This document shows positions 15,085 through 24,159 of a stretch of 64,000 nucleotides of DNA, in pieces. A program made the translations under genes and the position numbers. The notes under the pieces were generated by a model. The model ran no database searches. It worked only from the letters and a program-made list of their open reading frames with translations, and was not told where the DNA came from. Numbering within the stretch: position 1 is the stretch's first letter; each line of letters opens with the position of its first letter. This stretch comes from Taenia hydatigena (Eukaryota; Platyhelminthes; Cestoda; Cyclophyllidea; Taeniidae): assembly GCA_036345935.2 (NCBI GenBank), contig JADWOT020001848.1, positions 236,001-300,000 on the forward strand. Reading direction: 5' to 3'.

Positions 15085-18000
15085 CTGAAGGAAACCAAGA
15101 TTCATACATTTCGTGCCAAAAGGTCGCATGCCTCAGCCAAGGGGCAATCAGAGCGGTCCAAATTTTAACGACTAGTCTATAGAACTGGAGACAGCTTTCC
15201 ACGTACAATCATTGGTCCGTTTTTCAGCTTGAAGGATGGTGACGGAAAGCCAGTGACATTATATCAAAATGCTTCGACACCCAACTCGGAAAAGAATAGG
15301 CTCTGTTCGGTGGTCTGACCTCAAGGTGAGTGGTTGGATATTAAAGAATCAAGCATTCAACATTTTATGGGAGAGATGAGCTCCATTCTAAGTATCTTTA
15401 ATGTAGCTAGAATGCAATGATTGAAGGCTAGTTCTCAGGACTAATTAATTAATTAAGAGCTCTTAAAGTGAGGAGCTACTTGCATTAGAGAGGTTAGAAC
15501 TCAATAAAAGTGGAGGAATAAACCAGTAGCACAGCTGAATTGCGCCAAAAACTGGTCCAGAAGCAGATGGAGTGATGAACGAAAGATGGGATGGCGATCT
15601 TGTGTTTTCAAATGACTGCACCCCAGCAATGGTCTGAAAAGGTAAGAGAAGAGTTCCAATGACGTGAAATATACCCCAGATAAAAGTAGACCAGTAGCTG
15701 ATTGGTGTTATGGCAACCTTTGAGGCGTCAGTGTGAGTACTTATCTCATTGGACTTGACTGAGCGAAAAATTAATCAAGAAAGAGGCTTTGAAATCACTG
15801 AGGTAAGGCAGATGGTAAACAGCACATGAGGTCAATGGGAGACTTAATATCCTCATCTATTGAACACCAGTGTACGTCCACAGAAGTATGGATGCATCTT
15901 GCATTCAAAAGGATAGGGATAAGTGGTAAGGGGGAAAGTGGCTTAGCTTAAATGAGCCGGAATATGAACGGAAAGAAAGTGAAAAGTGGTGATGACGGCT
16001 GCGAATCTGAACGAACCTGACAAATGACCCGAAAGAAGGCTTTCCAACAGCAGCGAAGCCAGTGTAGCTTCAATATGCGTAAGCCCGCCGCCATTGTTTT
16101 TACCGAATGCGGAAGGGATTCGTGAAGTGGCAGCAAAGAACTCGCAAAGATTCAGCCGAGTCAATCCTAGAGGATGCGCCTCACCACTCATCTCCGCAAA
16201 AGTCTCCACCAACAACAGGGGCATGCGGAATCGCATCGCTAGACCCGGCACCATCACAGCTGAAGCCGCTTCATCCATCGGAAATTGTGAATTGGTCTTT
16301 TGGAGGAAGAAAGAGAGGCAACCATGGGCATGATAACAAAGGCGAAAAGGATTTTACTAGAAAAAGAGGGTAAAAAAGATAATACACATAACGGTCAAGC
16401 CAGGCAGACAATTGGACATGCAGATAAGCAACTCACCCCGGTATTAATCCGCTCCCTGCTGGACTTTTGTGAGGATGCTGAACTATCCCCACCACCATCA
16501 TCCCCATCAACCGTTTCCCCAAAGCAGGTGAGGTTGTTCATGGTCTGTAAAAGCTGGTGGTGGACGCTCATGGAAAGTCGCACGTGAAGAGGTTGCGTGT
16601 GGCAAGCTGACATCGTTTTTTTACAATTCTGGCTTGCTTGAAGTCTCCTTCAACGCTCTCAACTCTTCATCTTCATCAAAAAAGAAGCTGGTCTCCATGG
16701 GATTGAAATCACCTGGCCAATTTATTGTGCCCGTCTCCGTTTCGCCTCGTGGTCTAGAGAGAGTCTGTCGTTTTTTAGAGAAAAAGGTAAAGAATTTCAC
16801 ATTCGCTCCCCAATGTCGCTCTCAAACCTACTATTATGTCAGCAGATATGTCCTCCAACACACAGTGTTACATGGGCGAGGTGACAAGGCCGAGGTAGTG
16901 ATCGAGCACAAGCATCGCTTGCATCGCCTCAGAAGCGCCCCTCACTCTCCGCACCCCACGCTCGTCAGAAATATAGAGGGCGGAAAGAGATACGTGAGCC
17001 ACGCTTAGCTGCACAAAGTGTAACGGAGTGAAGCTATCTCCACCATCGACGCCTTTACCGCAATTGTCAGCACTTCCACCATTGCGCAGCATTAATCGAC
17101 CGAGACGTGCGATGAGAACATGGGGAGAGAAGGGACCGGCGGAAAACACAATTACGGGTTGTTCAAAGATGGCATGGAGGGAGGCGATACGTGATGAGGA
17201 CGGAGAAGATAATGGTGCTAATTGCTGTTGTTGCGGGGGCACAGTGGCAGCAGCAACAGCGGAGTTGACAGCTGACTTGGCCAATCGGAGTGCAAGGACA
17301 CCCACCTCCGGATTTTGGTTATAGAGACGAGAAAACCAAGCTGAAATCTGGTGCAGAGCGCATGACTTGCGTACGTACACAGGACTGGAGACCTCCAACT
17401 ACGGAAGGGTGATAGGAAAATCTGCTCATCAGTTAGAATAAATAGGGATGTTTTCGTTTTAAAATGACGATTCTTTTGTGCTTATGAAATAAGTATTTGA
17501 AAAGTCTGGCCTAGCTTAGAAGGAATAAGAACCAGGCTGGATATTTTCTAAGGCCGAAATGCTCGATTAAACAGGACTTAAAAGGGCGCTTTAGGCTTAA
17601 GCTTTCTACACGAAGTACGCCTGCTTTAGCGTTATTTTTTTTATTTTAAGCAAGCTTCCCATCAAAAAAGGTGAAAAGCTCGAAAAAGTAATCCCAAAGG
17701 TCGTGAAAAGAACTGAAAGACTAGCACTTGAGGCGCAATCAATCAATGTGTCACCAAGGGGTAGAAAGTAGTTTAAGTCGACGGTAAATTGGATGGTAAA
17801 GTGATGCTTGAGTAAGCATGCAGAGCAGTTTGTAGACCCTTGTGGTTGACTACAATCCAAACCTAATATAGGTGGCATGGAAATCCAAGTCGCTCATCAC
17901 TCAGGCATTCTATACGTTGGTGTTAAACTTACTGGCAGACTCCCATTCTCCATTCCGTTTTCGAGGAAAATTCGGAAACTATATTGGTGGTACTGCGGCG

Positions 18001-20667
18001 GGATATGCCCGAAATAATTTAATGGGAAGAAGTGGTAACGTTAGAGTTCAGACTATAAAACTATTCCAAAGAAACAGTGGTGCCTAAAAAAGACATGGAG
18101 GAAGAAGGGATGCCTCACTTGAGATAAGAGGGAGGAAAGAAGCAGAGGAGAGGCAATAGTACAAACTTTCATTTGATCAACCTTAAAATTATCGAATCCG
18201 TTAAAAGTAAGGATGACATATTGATTGGGAGGGGAGAGAGAGAAGCCGCTTAGCTCACCAGAGAACAAAGATAAGTTGCCCAAACTACTGAAAATGACGC
18301 TATTTACCACGATGTGGTGGTATTCAGAGGCGCTGTGGCAGCGCGCAGTAAGCGTGAAGACGGACTTTGCGGCAGACCAGGCGAGCACAGCGTCGGGCGA
18401 TTCGGGCACCAGGCAGCGGTCCGCGGCAAAGATGTGACGATGCTGTACCCTGTTCGTTACCATGAAACTTGACTCCACCTCCACTAAATCCAGCACCTGA
18501 AGACCGGCCAGGCTCACGCGCAAGTTGATGTGGTCTGTGGTAGTAAGCAGAGCATGCCTTTGACAATTAAAACAGGGAGAACATTTTTGGTTCTTCAATA
18601 TGATAAAACTGAATGGGAAGCTGTAAATGCTCGTGATGAAGAATATTAACCTGAAGATTATCTTTATTGGGCATTAAAATTAAAACCCCTCATAGCGGAG
18701 CAGTAAATGTGAAGGACGTTTTTAACATTTTTAACTTACTGTCTTGAGATTGAAAGTGCAGACCAAGGAGAGTGATGGTGTTAACGCATTCTACAGTGGC
18801 TGATGGAGGAGAAAATGAGTATTCCCCTTCCTCCTCCGCCACCGCACCGCTGCCTTCTGCCGTGTCCTCTGCTTCAGGTGCCGCCTTCACGCGGATCAGC
18901 ACGAGACTGAGTCGCTCCACGCTTATCGACAGTTCCAGGCTGTCAATAATGTTGGGGTTATTACCACTACCTCCATTTTCGACACTTTCAGCAACCATAG
19001 AGGCCTTGTGAGCGGTAGATAAGTTGAGGTTGTGTAGTTCATTTCTGGAATCCGACACGGGTACAACACAGCTCACGAATGCGGTCAACTCTACGAGGGT
19101 GTCCAGGTTTCCTGCAAGTAAAACGCAGGCCTTACCTCTGAGTTTGGCAAAAGCACATGATCTACCAAAACACCGCTGATGCACCAATCGCTTTCAGGTT
19201 AGTGGTGGTTGATCTGTGGTTCAATGAAGACAAAAGTGGGCAGTAGAAAAATACCACCCTCTTAACAACAACTGACAGTCTCACAAGTCTGAGTGGCTTA
19301 TAAAATAATGCTGAATAAGTCCCCTTCATATATATTCCTCAGTTCTCATTCTTGTTGGTCATGGCAGCAGCTAGCTAGACTTTTTGGCAACATTACTTCT
19401 TCGACCACCCAGTAGAGAACCTCTAAATTGCCTTTGAAAATTCATGATCCACCACCCACCCACACATTTGCATCTTCCATTTGTAAAAGCCGCACCGCTG
19501 AACCCTGTGTCGCCTTTTTTAGTTTACGCTGGGTGACATAAGCTTCTCAGCCACTTCTTTCTGGCTCACCGCACGGACGTAGTCACATGGTACTTTCAAA
19601 CACGAGTCAAGGCTCCTCCACCAATCGTCACCATGTTGAAGAGTGACGTTTAACGATGAACGTTCTACACTTGTGCCTATAGGCTCTACCCTCCTGACTT
19701 AAAGACAAAGTATAATATGCATTTCACTCCCGAGATGAATATCTAAGTACCACCTAATTACAGGTATAAAAATAACGGTGTGAATGTTTTACCATCGTTG
19801 ACTCAGCCAAGTGATTGACACTCCGGTCTCTACATATCCAGACAAGCCTCTTACGTGGAACTCATTATATGCGGACAATCATTTACCCAAAAGATCCAAA
19901 TGTCGAAATTTGACGTCAATAAGACGAGAGGTATTCATGTCTGTTGACAACTGGAAGTACTTCACTCGAATTAGCGCCGTAAAGGAGTCTAAAAACGATG
20001 TAGAAACAGCAGTTTTTAAATTAATAAATGCGGCCAAACACGATTCGCTTTGATTACCTTCGCCACTATCACCGATCGGATCAAAGAAGGGCCGGGTCAC
20101 AACGAAATTGCTAATGCTACCACGCATTAATTGCTGTCGGGAGCGACGCTTAGCGGAACTACTATCGCCACCGCCGCTGACGTTTAGATTGCCCGAGAGA
20201 GTGTCCAATCTGAACAAGTAAAACAAAGAAGAGAAGGAAAAAGGGAGTGCTCCGGAGTCTTGATGTAGCACAAAGACAGTTTCGACTAGCATATATGGAC
20301 TTCGTTCATCATATTATGCTAGAACGCTCCTTTGGTGTGCAGTTGCAATAAAAGTTTCGCCTAGGCGCATTTCACCTTATCAAAGAGGAATCAAGGAGTT
20401 GTTAGTGGAAACTGAAAAAACAGCAGCAGCTAATCACAAAGGGGATACTGCCTAAGTCACGTTGCGATTGCAAAATTGCAAAATTCGCTTGTACGAAAAA
20501 GGAGTGAGAACTTACGGTGCCTCAGAATCAGGTTGAACGGGTGTGCCAAAGGGCTTTGCAAAGACATCCGGTTCTTCATCTCCATCGCTTCCACCACTTT
20601 CATCGTAATCCACCTTTTTTTCTGGTTCATTCAACGCTTCCTTCTTTTTCCCGGCAGAGATTTGTAC
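14811..20667 (-). CDS. VPS13-family lipid-transfer protein, internal part, 9 exons
   Basis: Spliced gene model on the minus strand. Exons in transcription order are 20516-20667, 19887-20209, 18740-19111, 18308-18534, 16946-17398, 16713-16764, 16437-16606, 16017-16296 and 14811-15084. All eight introns begin GT and end AG, and the reading phase matches at every junction, giving about 767 residues without a stop. VPS13 proteins are long rods of repeating beta-groove units that move lipids between membranes at contact sites. The best family match is the run PVIVFSAGPFSPHVLIARLG followed by LMLRN, the pattern of a hydrophobic strand, a Pro-containing turn and a Val/Leu-rich strand found in the VPS13 N-terminal half. 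TQPLHVRLSMSVHHQLLQTM matches the family block in which a short beta strand precedes a helix. By family order this is roughly residues 400-1000 of a protein of over 3000. Start and end lie outside the model. VPS13A/C/D-like paralogue not resolved. Confidence 0.8.
16017..16296 (-). CDS. VPS13-like exon 8
   Basis: The acceptor is TTTCTTCCTCCAAAAG. Phase 0 entry agrees with exon 7. It encodes strands GLAMRFRMPLLLVETFAEMS and LGLTRLNLCEFFAAT, then a polar loop and THIEATLASLLLESLL, the strand-strand-helix alternation of a groove unit. The donor is uncertain: GTTCGT is used here, and a GTCATT 12 bases upstream keeps the same phase. Both are weak. Confidence 0.68.
16437..16606 (-). CDS. VPS13-like exon 7
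   Basis: The acceptor is GATGTCAG and the donor is a strong GTGAGT. It encodes PLHVRLSMSVHHQLLQTMNN, a strand plus helix that closely fits the VPS13 family block of 'P-x-H-V-R-x-S' followed by a Leu/Met helix. A low-complexity Asp/Gly/Ser loop follows. Two bases complete a split Ala codon with the preceding exon; it leaves in phase 0. Confidence 0.8.
16713..16764 (-). CDS. VPS13-like exon 6, 52-base small exon
   Basis: A small exon of 17 codons plus one base encoding TLSRPRGETETGTINWP. The acceptor is AACGACAG and the donor is GTGATT inside CCAG/GTGATT. Phase 0 in and phase 1 out agree with the flanking exons. The reading frame stays open past the donor for about 30 codons, including an acidic run DEDEEL, before a TAA. 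Reading through would therefore truncate the protein. Confidence 0.65.
16946..17398 (-). CDS. VPS13-like exon 5, best conserved block
   Basis: The largest exon, 151 complete codons in phase 0 at both ends. The acceptor follows a pyrimidine tract ending CCGTAG and the donor is GTGAGG. Order of parts: strand LEVSSPVYVR (residues 1-10), helix HQISAWFSRLY (16-26), an Ala-rich helix (34-51), a Gln/Pro/Ser loop (54-69), then PVIVFSAGPFSPHVLIARLG (81-100) with LMLRN, a Gly/Asp loop and VQLSVAHVSLSALYIS (129-144). This order matches the VPS13 region where 'P-x-x-V-x-P' precedes a Val/Leu strand ending in an Asn. It is the main evidence for the family. Confidence 0.85.
18308..18534 (-). CDS. VPS13-like exon 4
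   Basis: The acceptor is CTTACTACCACAG and the donor is GTAAAT. It encodes HINLRVSLAGLQVLDL, matching the family pattern of a strand followed by a short turn before a Met/Val-rich strand, then KSVFTLTARCHSASEYHHIV. The last six residues join in phase 0 to LEVSSPVYVRK of the next exon. The joined block corresponds to the VPS13 segment where a polar edge leads into a 'P-V-Y-V' strand and an aromatic helix. Confidence 0.78.
18740..19111 (-). CDS. VPS13-like exon 3
   Basis: The acceptor is GTTTTACTTGCAG and the donor is GTAAGT. It starts with LDTLVELTAFVS, the short helix that follows a strand in each VPS13 groove unit, then a polar Asn/Gly/Ser loop. Next come strands IIDSLELSISVERLSLVLIR, an acidic loop (EAEDTAEGSG, then EEEGE) and a strand NTITLLGLHFQ. 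Length is 372 bases. The frame is also open upstream to 19187, but starting at 19111 is the only choice that fits the phase of the preceding exon. Confidence 0.75.
19887..20209 (-). CDS. VPS13-like exon 2
   Basis: The acceptor is TTTTACTTGTTCAG and the donor is GTAAAT. The exon enters in phase 2 and leaves in phase 1, matching both neighbours. It encodes a Ser/Gly/Arg-rich loop, then alternating hydrophobic strands (AAFINLKTAV, FTALIRVKYFQLSTD, LIDVKFRHLDLLG) typical of repeating beta-groove units. No stop occurs in frame. Family assignment rests on its position next to the better conserved exons. Confidence 0.7.
20516..20667 (-). CDS. VPS13-like exon 1 of model: charged linker
   Basis: The acceptor is a pyrimidine tract ending CTGCTAG and the donor is GTAAGT. 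The exon has 50 codons plus 2 bases and encodes a lysine-rich start (GKKKEALNEPEKK) followed by an acidic stretch (DYDESGGSDGDEEPD). This suits the flexible linker that many VPS13 proteins carry a few hundred residues from the N terminus. The upstream frame is closed by the TAG of the acceptor, so the exon must begin here and the previous exon must end in phase 0. That previous exon was not found. Confidence 0.7.
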
Positions 20668-20921
20668 CTAGCAGAAGCGGAAAAAACACAAAGCGTGTGC
20701 AGGTGCATTAACCATCACAGGATGGAGAAATGGTTTAAATTCTCGGTCTGCGTACTACAAATTAAGAGCTCGTTTTGGCATTTCAGAGCCTTGTACTAGC
20801 AAAACCACCAGGATTGAGAACACAGTGAAAAATCGAAGCCATCGCCCAACGAAAGTCGGTAGCCAACGCAAAAATCTTTAACACGGCATCGAGGTTAAAC
20901 GGGTTCCAGGATCAGACTTAC

Positions 20922-20974
20922 ATTTGAAAACATTTCGCTGTGAAATCCGTTCCCAGGAAGGTGGTAATCTCAAG
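20922..20974 (-). CDS. Candidate small upstream exon, unplaced
   Basis: A 53-base stretch has a pyrimidine-rich acceptor ending TTTCCAG and a strong GTAAGT donor. In one frame it reads LEITTFLGTDFTAKCFQ, which looks like a beta strand of a groove protein. It lies just upstream of the first firm VPS13-like exon, but its end phase does not join directly to that exon. Either another small exon lies between them or this is a chance match. Confidence 0.3.
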
Positions 20975-21869
20975 CTGGAAACAGTGTATTGAAAAACAGT
21001 GACGGCGGCGAACCTCCTCAATGGCGACAAAAAAACTAGAGTACAGACTGAGGATTCAGATGTTAGGTCACTCAAGGATATGCGGCATTTCGGACTTAGC
21101 TCCATAAAGATGGTCAACTGGTGCTTGAGCGAGTAGCAAAGCGACTTTTGGAGTCCACATTTATTCGAATCTACAATTAACATTTTTCATCTTGACATCC
21201 TTAATGGTTACTCCCTTTTCGCCGTTAACGTACATAGGGTGACAGTCAACATCACCCTTCTATTTTTGGCCCAGGGTGTTACGACGGTCACCAACGCGTA
21301 AACAAAGGGCGTCCGTAGGTGACTTCTGACGGAACAAGAATGTGCTAGTGACCTTGCATTGAGTCCAGTGGATTGTTCTATGGCCTTCCAGATGGGTAAC
21401 ATTGCGCATTCTTCAGGAAGCTTCTGCTAGATCATATCCATCCGCGACACCATCACGCTAGGCCTACAGGCAATCATGGCCACGGAGAAATGTGGACTTG
21501 ATGGGCACGTTTGGAAAGCTTTATTGTTGTCTAAGAGGCTGAATAATCAAGGCAACCGGTAGCATTACCATAGCCAATTAGGAATAGAAGCTTGAAAGAA
21601 AAGTGAAATGACCAAGATCAGCCAAGTGTCTCGATGAAGGCGTGAGCTGAGACCAATAATGAGGTTAGCGGAGAATGCATGCGATTTTTGGATTGGTGAG
21701 GCACGCACACTTTTGTTAAGCGGAGCAGAGGTGGAACTCGCTCCCATCCATAAAAATGGAGTACTGTGTGATGCGAGCCAGGCAGAGATGGTGCTACTCC
21801 GTAGAGATGGCAAATTGAATGGGCAACAAAGACGAAGACGTGGCGATTGAAAATAGTGTATTGTAGTTC

Positions 21870-22085
21870 TGATGGCCAGGGGCCTAACCCCATACTGGGG
21901 TCAAGACTAGGCTATCTTGGTGAAATGTTTCACATGTTTCACCTATTTACATTTATCGTGGAAGTTCAAAATTAGTCCAAATTGCTAGGGCATCGTGGTG
22001 AGGTTGCGGCCCATTTAAGCGGCTTCTGACGGCCCCAGCACCAACCCCATTAGTATTATTATTATCTCGAGGCTTGAGAATATCC
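21870..22085 (+). mobile_element. Possible retroelement 3' end with ATT-repeat tail
   Basis: A GC-richer block contains a perfect hairpin-capable sequence at 21919-21943 (GGTGAAA ... TTTCACC) and ends in 'CCCCATTAGTATTATTATTA'. Short trinucleotide tails after a conserved block are usual for some LINE and SINE 3' ends. No second copy was found in the window and no reverse transcriptase motif was seen upstream, so this is tentative. Confidence 0.3.
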
Positions 22086-23057
22086 CATTTTCACATAACG
22101 TATTCGTAAGGGTTACCTTTGGAATGTGAATTGTGCTTCGCAGTGGGGCACGGACAATGTCAATAAGCAAAGTGTCTAGTGAGGTGAGGGTGTGGGGCTA
22201 ACTAATAAACCATCTGTAACTGACAATTTTTTCCAGCAGTATGAGGTGAATCGAGTGTGCGACTTTAAACAAAGCCAAATAGTAGTGTAGTAATGAGCTG
22301 TAGCGAAGGCGATTGTGTCGGACACGTTAGGATAAAGCTTATTCAATCCTTTGCTTAACAACCTCTGTCTTGATTGTGGCTAACACTGTTTTTTTGACTC
22401 CTTCAATAACAAAAACGTGAACTTTTTAGGTCGTTAGCCACTGTATTTAGCCAAAAACTTTAAATTTTGAAAAAGCTTTATAGCATAGGAACAAGACTGA
22501 AATATTCGCCTGATTTTTCACTTGTAAATAAAGTTGAAGGGATAGTAATCACTAAATACCATCACGGGTTATGCTGTGACTGCAGCACTGCGACCGGTGG
22601 TATGGAACGCAGACTTACAGATAAGAATAGCAGAGCGATCGCTGATCCAAGTACAAAAGGAGACCTCAAAATGCGCGCAAGCTCGCAGTACTAGGAAGCT
22701 CTAGTACATGAATCACATTAACTGCCATTTTCACCGGTTCTTGTAATATTCGAAGGTAAGTAAACGTCTTGCTAATGATCACCTAGATATAATGGATGGA
22801 GAGGAGGTGGATGGGGGCTGGATATTGACCAGATAGAATAGCATGAGGAAAGAACAAGGAAAAAGAGAAGAGAACGCAGAGAGAGGAGAGATGACTCTAG
22901 CACTCTAAAACGATTTGTGGTCTTAAAATGTTGTAAGTTGTAATGCGGCTGCAGAGTGCAATGCAGATTATAGAACTTTATTTGGATCTTAAGCATATGA
23001 CAAGCACCACTCAAGTACATTTTCTAAGACTCCTTCCCTGTTCCATATAACAATTTC

Positions 23058-23270
23058 ATGGAAAGTATGCAACAACTGCACAATGACATGAGCCAGCGTT
23101 GGCACCAGAAAACGATCTTTGTCATTGCTATCCTAGCATCCGAAGCTGTGATGGCACTTTCTGGCTCTCTTCACCTGTATAAACTTTGTATATACTACCA
23201 GAGCACAGATAGTAGACTGGCTGCATTGACCAAAAGGAGAGAAGAGGTGAGATGCAGGAACGATTTTTAA
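23058..23270 (+). pseudogene. Shared coding-like remnant with membrane-type segment
   Basis: A frame of 70 codons reads QQLHNDMSQRWHQKT, then a hydrophobic run IFVIAILASEAVMALSGSL and LYKLCIYYQSTDSRLAALTK. The same residues are recognisable in broken form at 32755-32970 (plus) and 44046-44130 (minus). Conservation at the residue level in three diverged copies suggests it descends from a real exon. I do not recognise the family. Confidence 0.4.
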
Positions 23271-23576
23271 CGAGGATAGCTGTATGAAGTTGCTATCAAA
23301 GCAGAAGATGCTACCACTAGGTCATACTCTTTTAGCACTTAAACAAATATCACGGAGAATCTCGCCTTCCGAACTGGGAGCATCAAGCCTTCCTAAAGGA
23401 GGTTTAGACTGCATCCACACAATCCCTTTGTATCCAGAAGTAAGGAAGTCTAGTCAAAGGAAGGCATTTATTTCGACCGGCTGAGGAACTCACAGTTCAC
23501 CAATCCTTTCGACTGTCAGTTTAGCCTATGGCAGGTCTTTTAAGTTCGATGGTACTGCCATCAACCGAAGTATACC

Positions 23577-23830
23577 ATGCCTGTCACAAATGTCTCAAAA
23601 ACGTCCGTCTATCAGTGGCATATGCGTATCGTAAGCAGCAACCAGCATAGGATCGGAGAGGTCGAAGTTACACATTTTCTTAACTGTGGAGACTACCAAA
23701 TCAGAGGAATGGTAAGGCGGTTTCAGCTAGCAGGCCGCTATTTCCTTTTAGTTGACGTCTTTGGGGAAGTCAAGGCGCTTCGCATCCTTGGTGTTGAAGC
23801 CCAACAATGCGCTTACAGCTGGTTTGGGTC
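23577..23830 (-). pseudogene. Broken kinase C-lobe and tail, K1 minus-strand arm
   Basis: The reverse strand aligns with the kinase tail that is readable at about 43000-43250: the stretches after FFKACLT and around KKMCNFDPFN and the stretch ending QDIRN are recognisable but carry several stops. It faces the plus-strand fragment starting near 23878, forming a head-to-head pair. It cannot encode a kinase. Confidence 0.55.
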
Positions 23831-23877
23831 ACATTTTAATTGCAGGCTTCGACACATCCCGACAGGCGGGACGTCCA

Positions 23878-24159
23878 AAAAGACAGGCTTCACTGGAGAA
23901 CCCTTCTTCACGGTAACTGGGATAAAGTTTAAGTTGGCATTCACGACGAAGGCGGATGTCTGAAGCTCGGAGATTCTCGTGGCTAGACATGCGTCGGTTA
24001 ATGACAGGCCTTTTTAAAGCCTGTCTCACACACGATCACAAGAAGCGCTTAAACATTGATAGTGTGGAGTGCTTTAGGTTCTACAAAGAAGTCAACTTGA
24101 AGGAAGTGGTGGATTGTGAGTTAGAACCACCCTACAACCCCGCTGATTTGGAAGTCTAA
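23878..24159 (+). pseudogene. Broken AGC/GRK-like kinase fragment, K1 plus-strand arm
   Basis: The reading contains KKTGFTGEPFF (activation loop) and TTKADV, where the Trp of the expected D-x-W-S-L-G motif is replaced by a TGA at 23961. After a frame change comes LFKACLTHDHKKRLNID and KEVNLKEVVDCELEPPYNP, matching the AGC-kinase pattern of a 'L-x-x-x-P-x-x-R-L' helix, an F-x-x-x-x-W-like segment and a C-tail 'P-P-x-x-P'. The catalytic HRD and DFG parts are absent. Confidence 0.65.

Noticed and set aside
14824..15129. Minus-strand frame of 101 codons with a run of five His
   Set aside because: It overlaps exon 9 in another frame. The chosen frame is the one whose phase agrees with exon 8.
16607..16712. 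Reading on from the 52-base exon to a donor near 16624
   Set aside because: It would leave an 18-base intron and the wrong phase for the next exon. The donor at 16712 fits both.
16094..17324. Plus-strand frames of 79-124 codons over the VPS13-like exons
   Set aside because: They mirror the GC-rich minus-strand exons and have no family pattern or splice support.
19112..19187. Extension of VPS13-like exon 3 upstream, including a possible 24-base intron between CAGAG/GTAAGG and TTGCAG
   Set aside because: A 24-base intron is shorter than expected, and starting at 19161 or 19187 breaks the phase with the preceding exon. Starting at 19111 fits.
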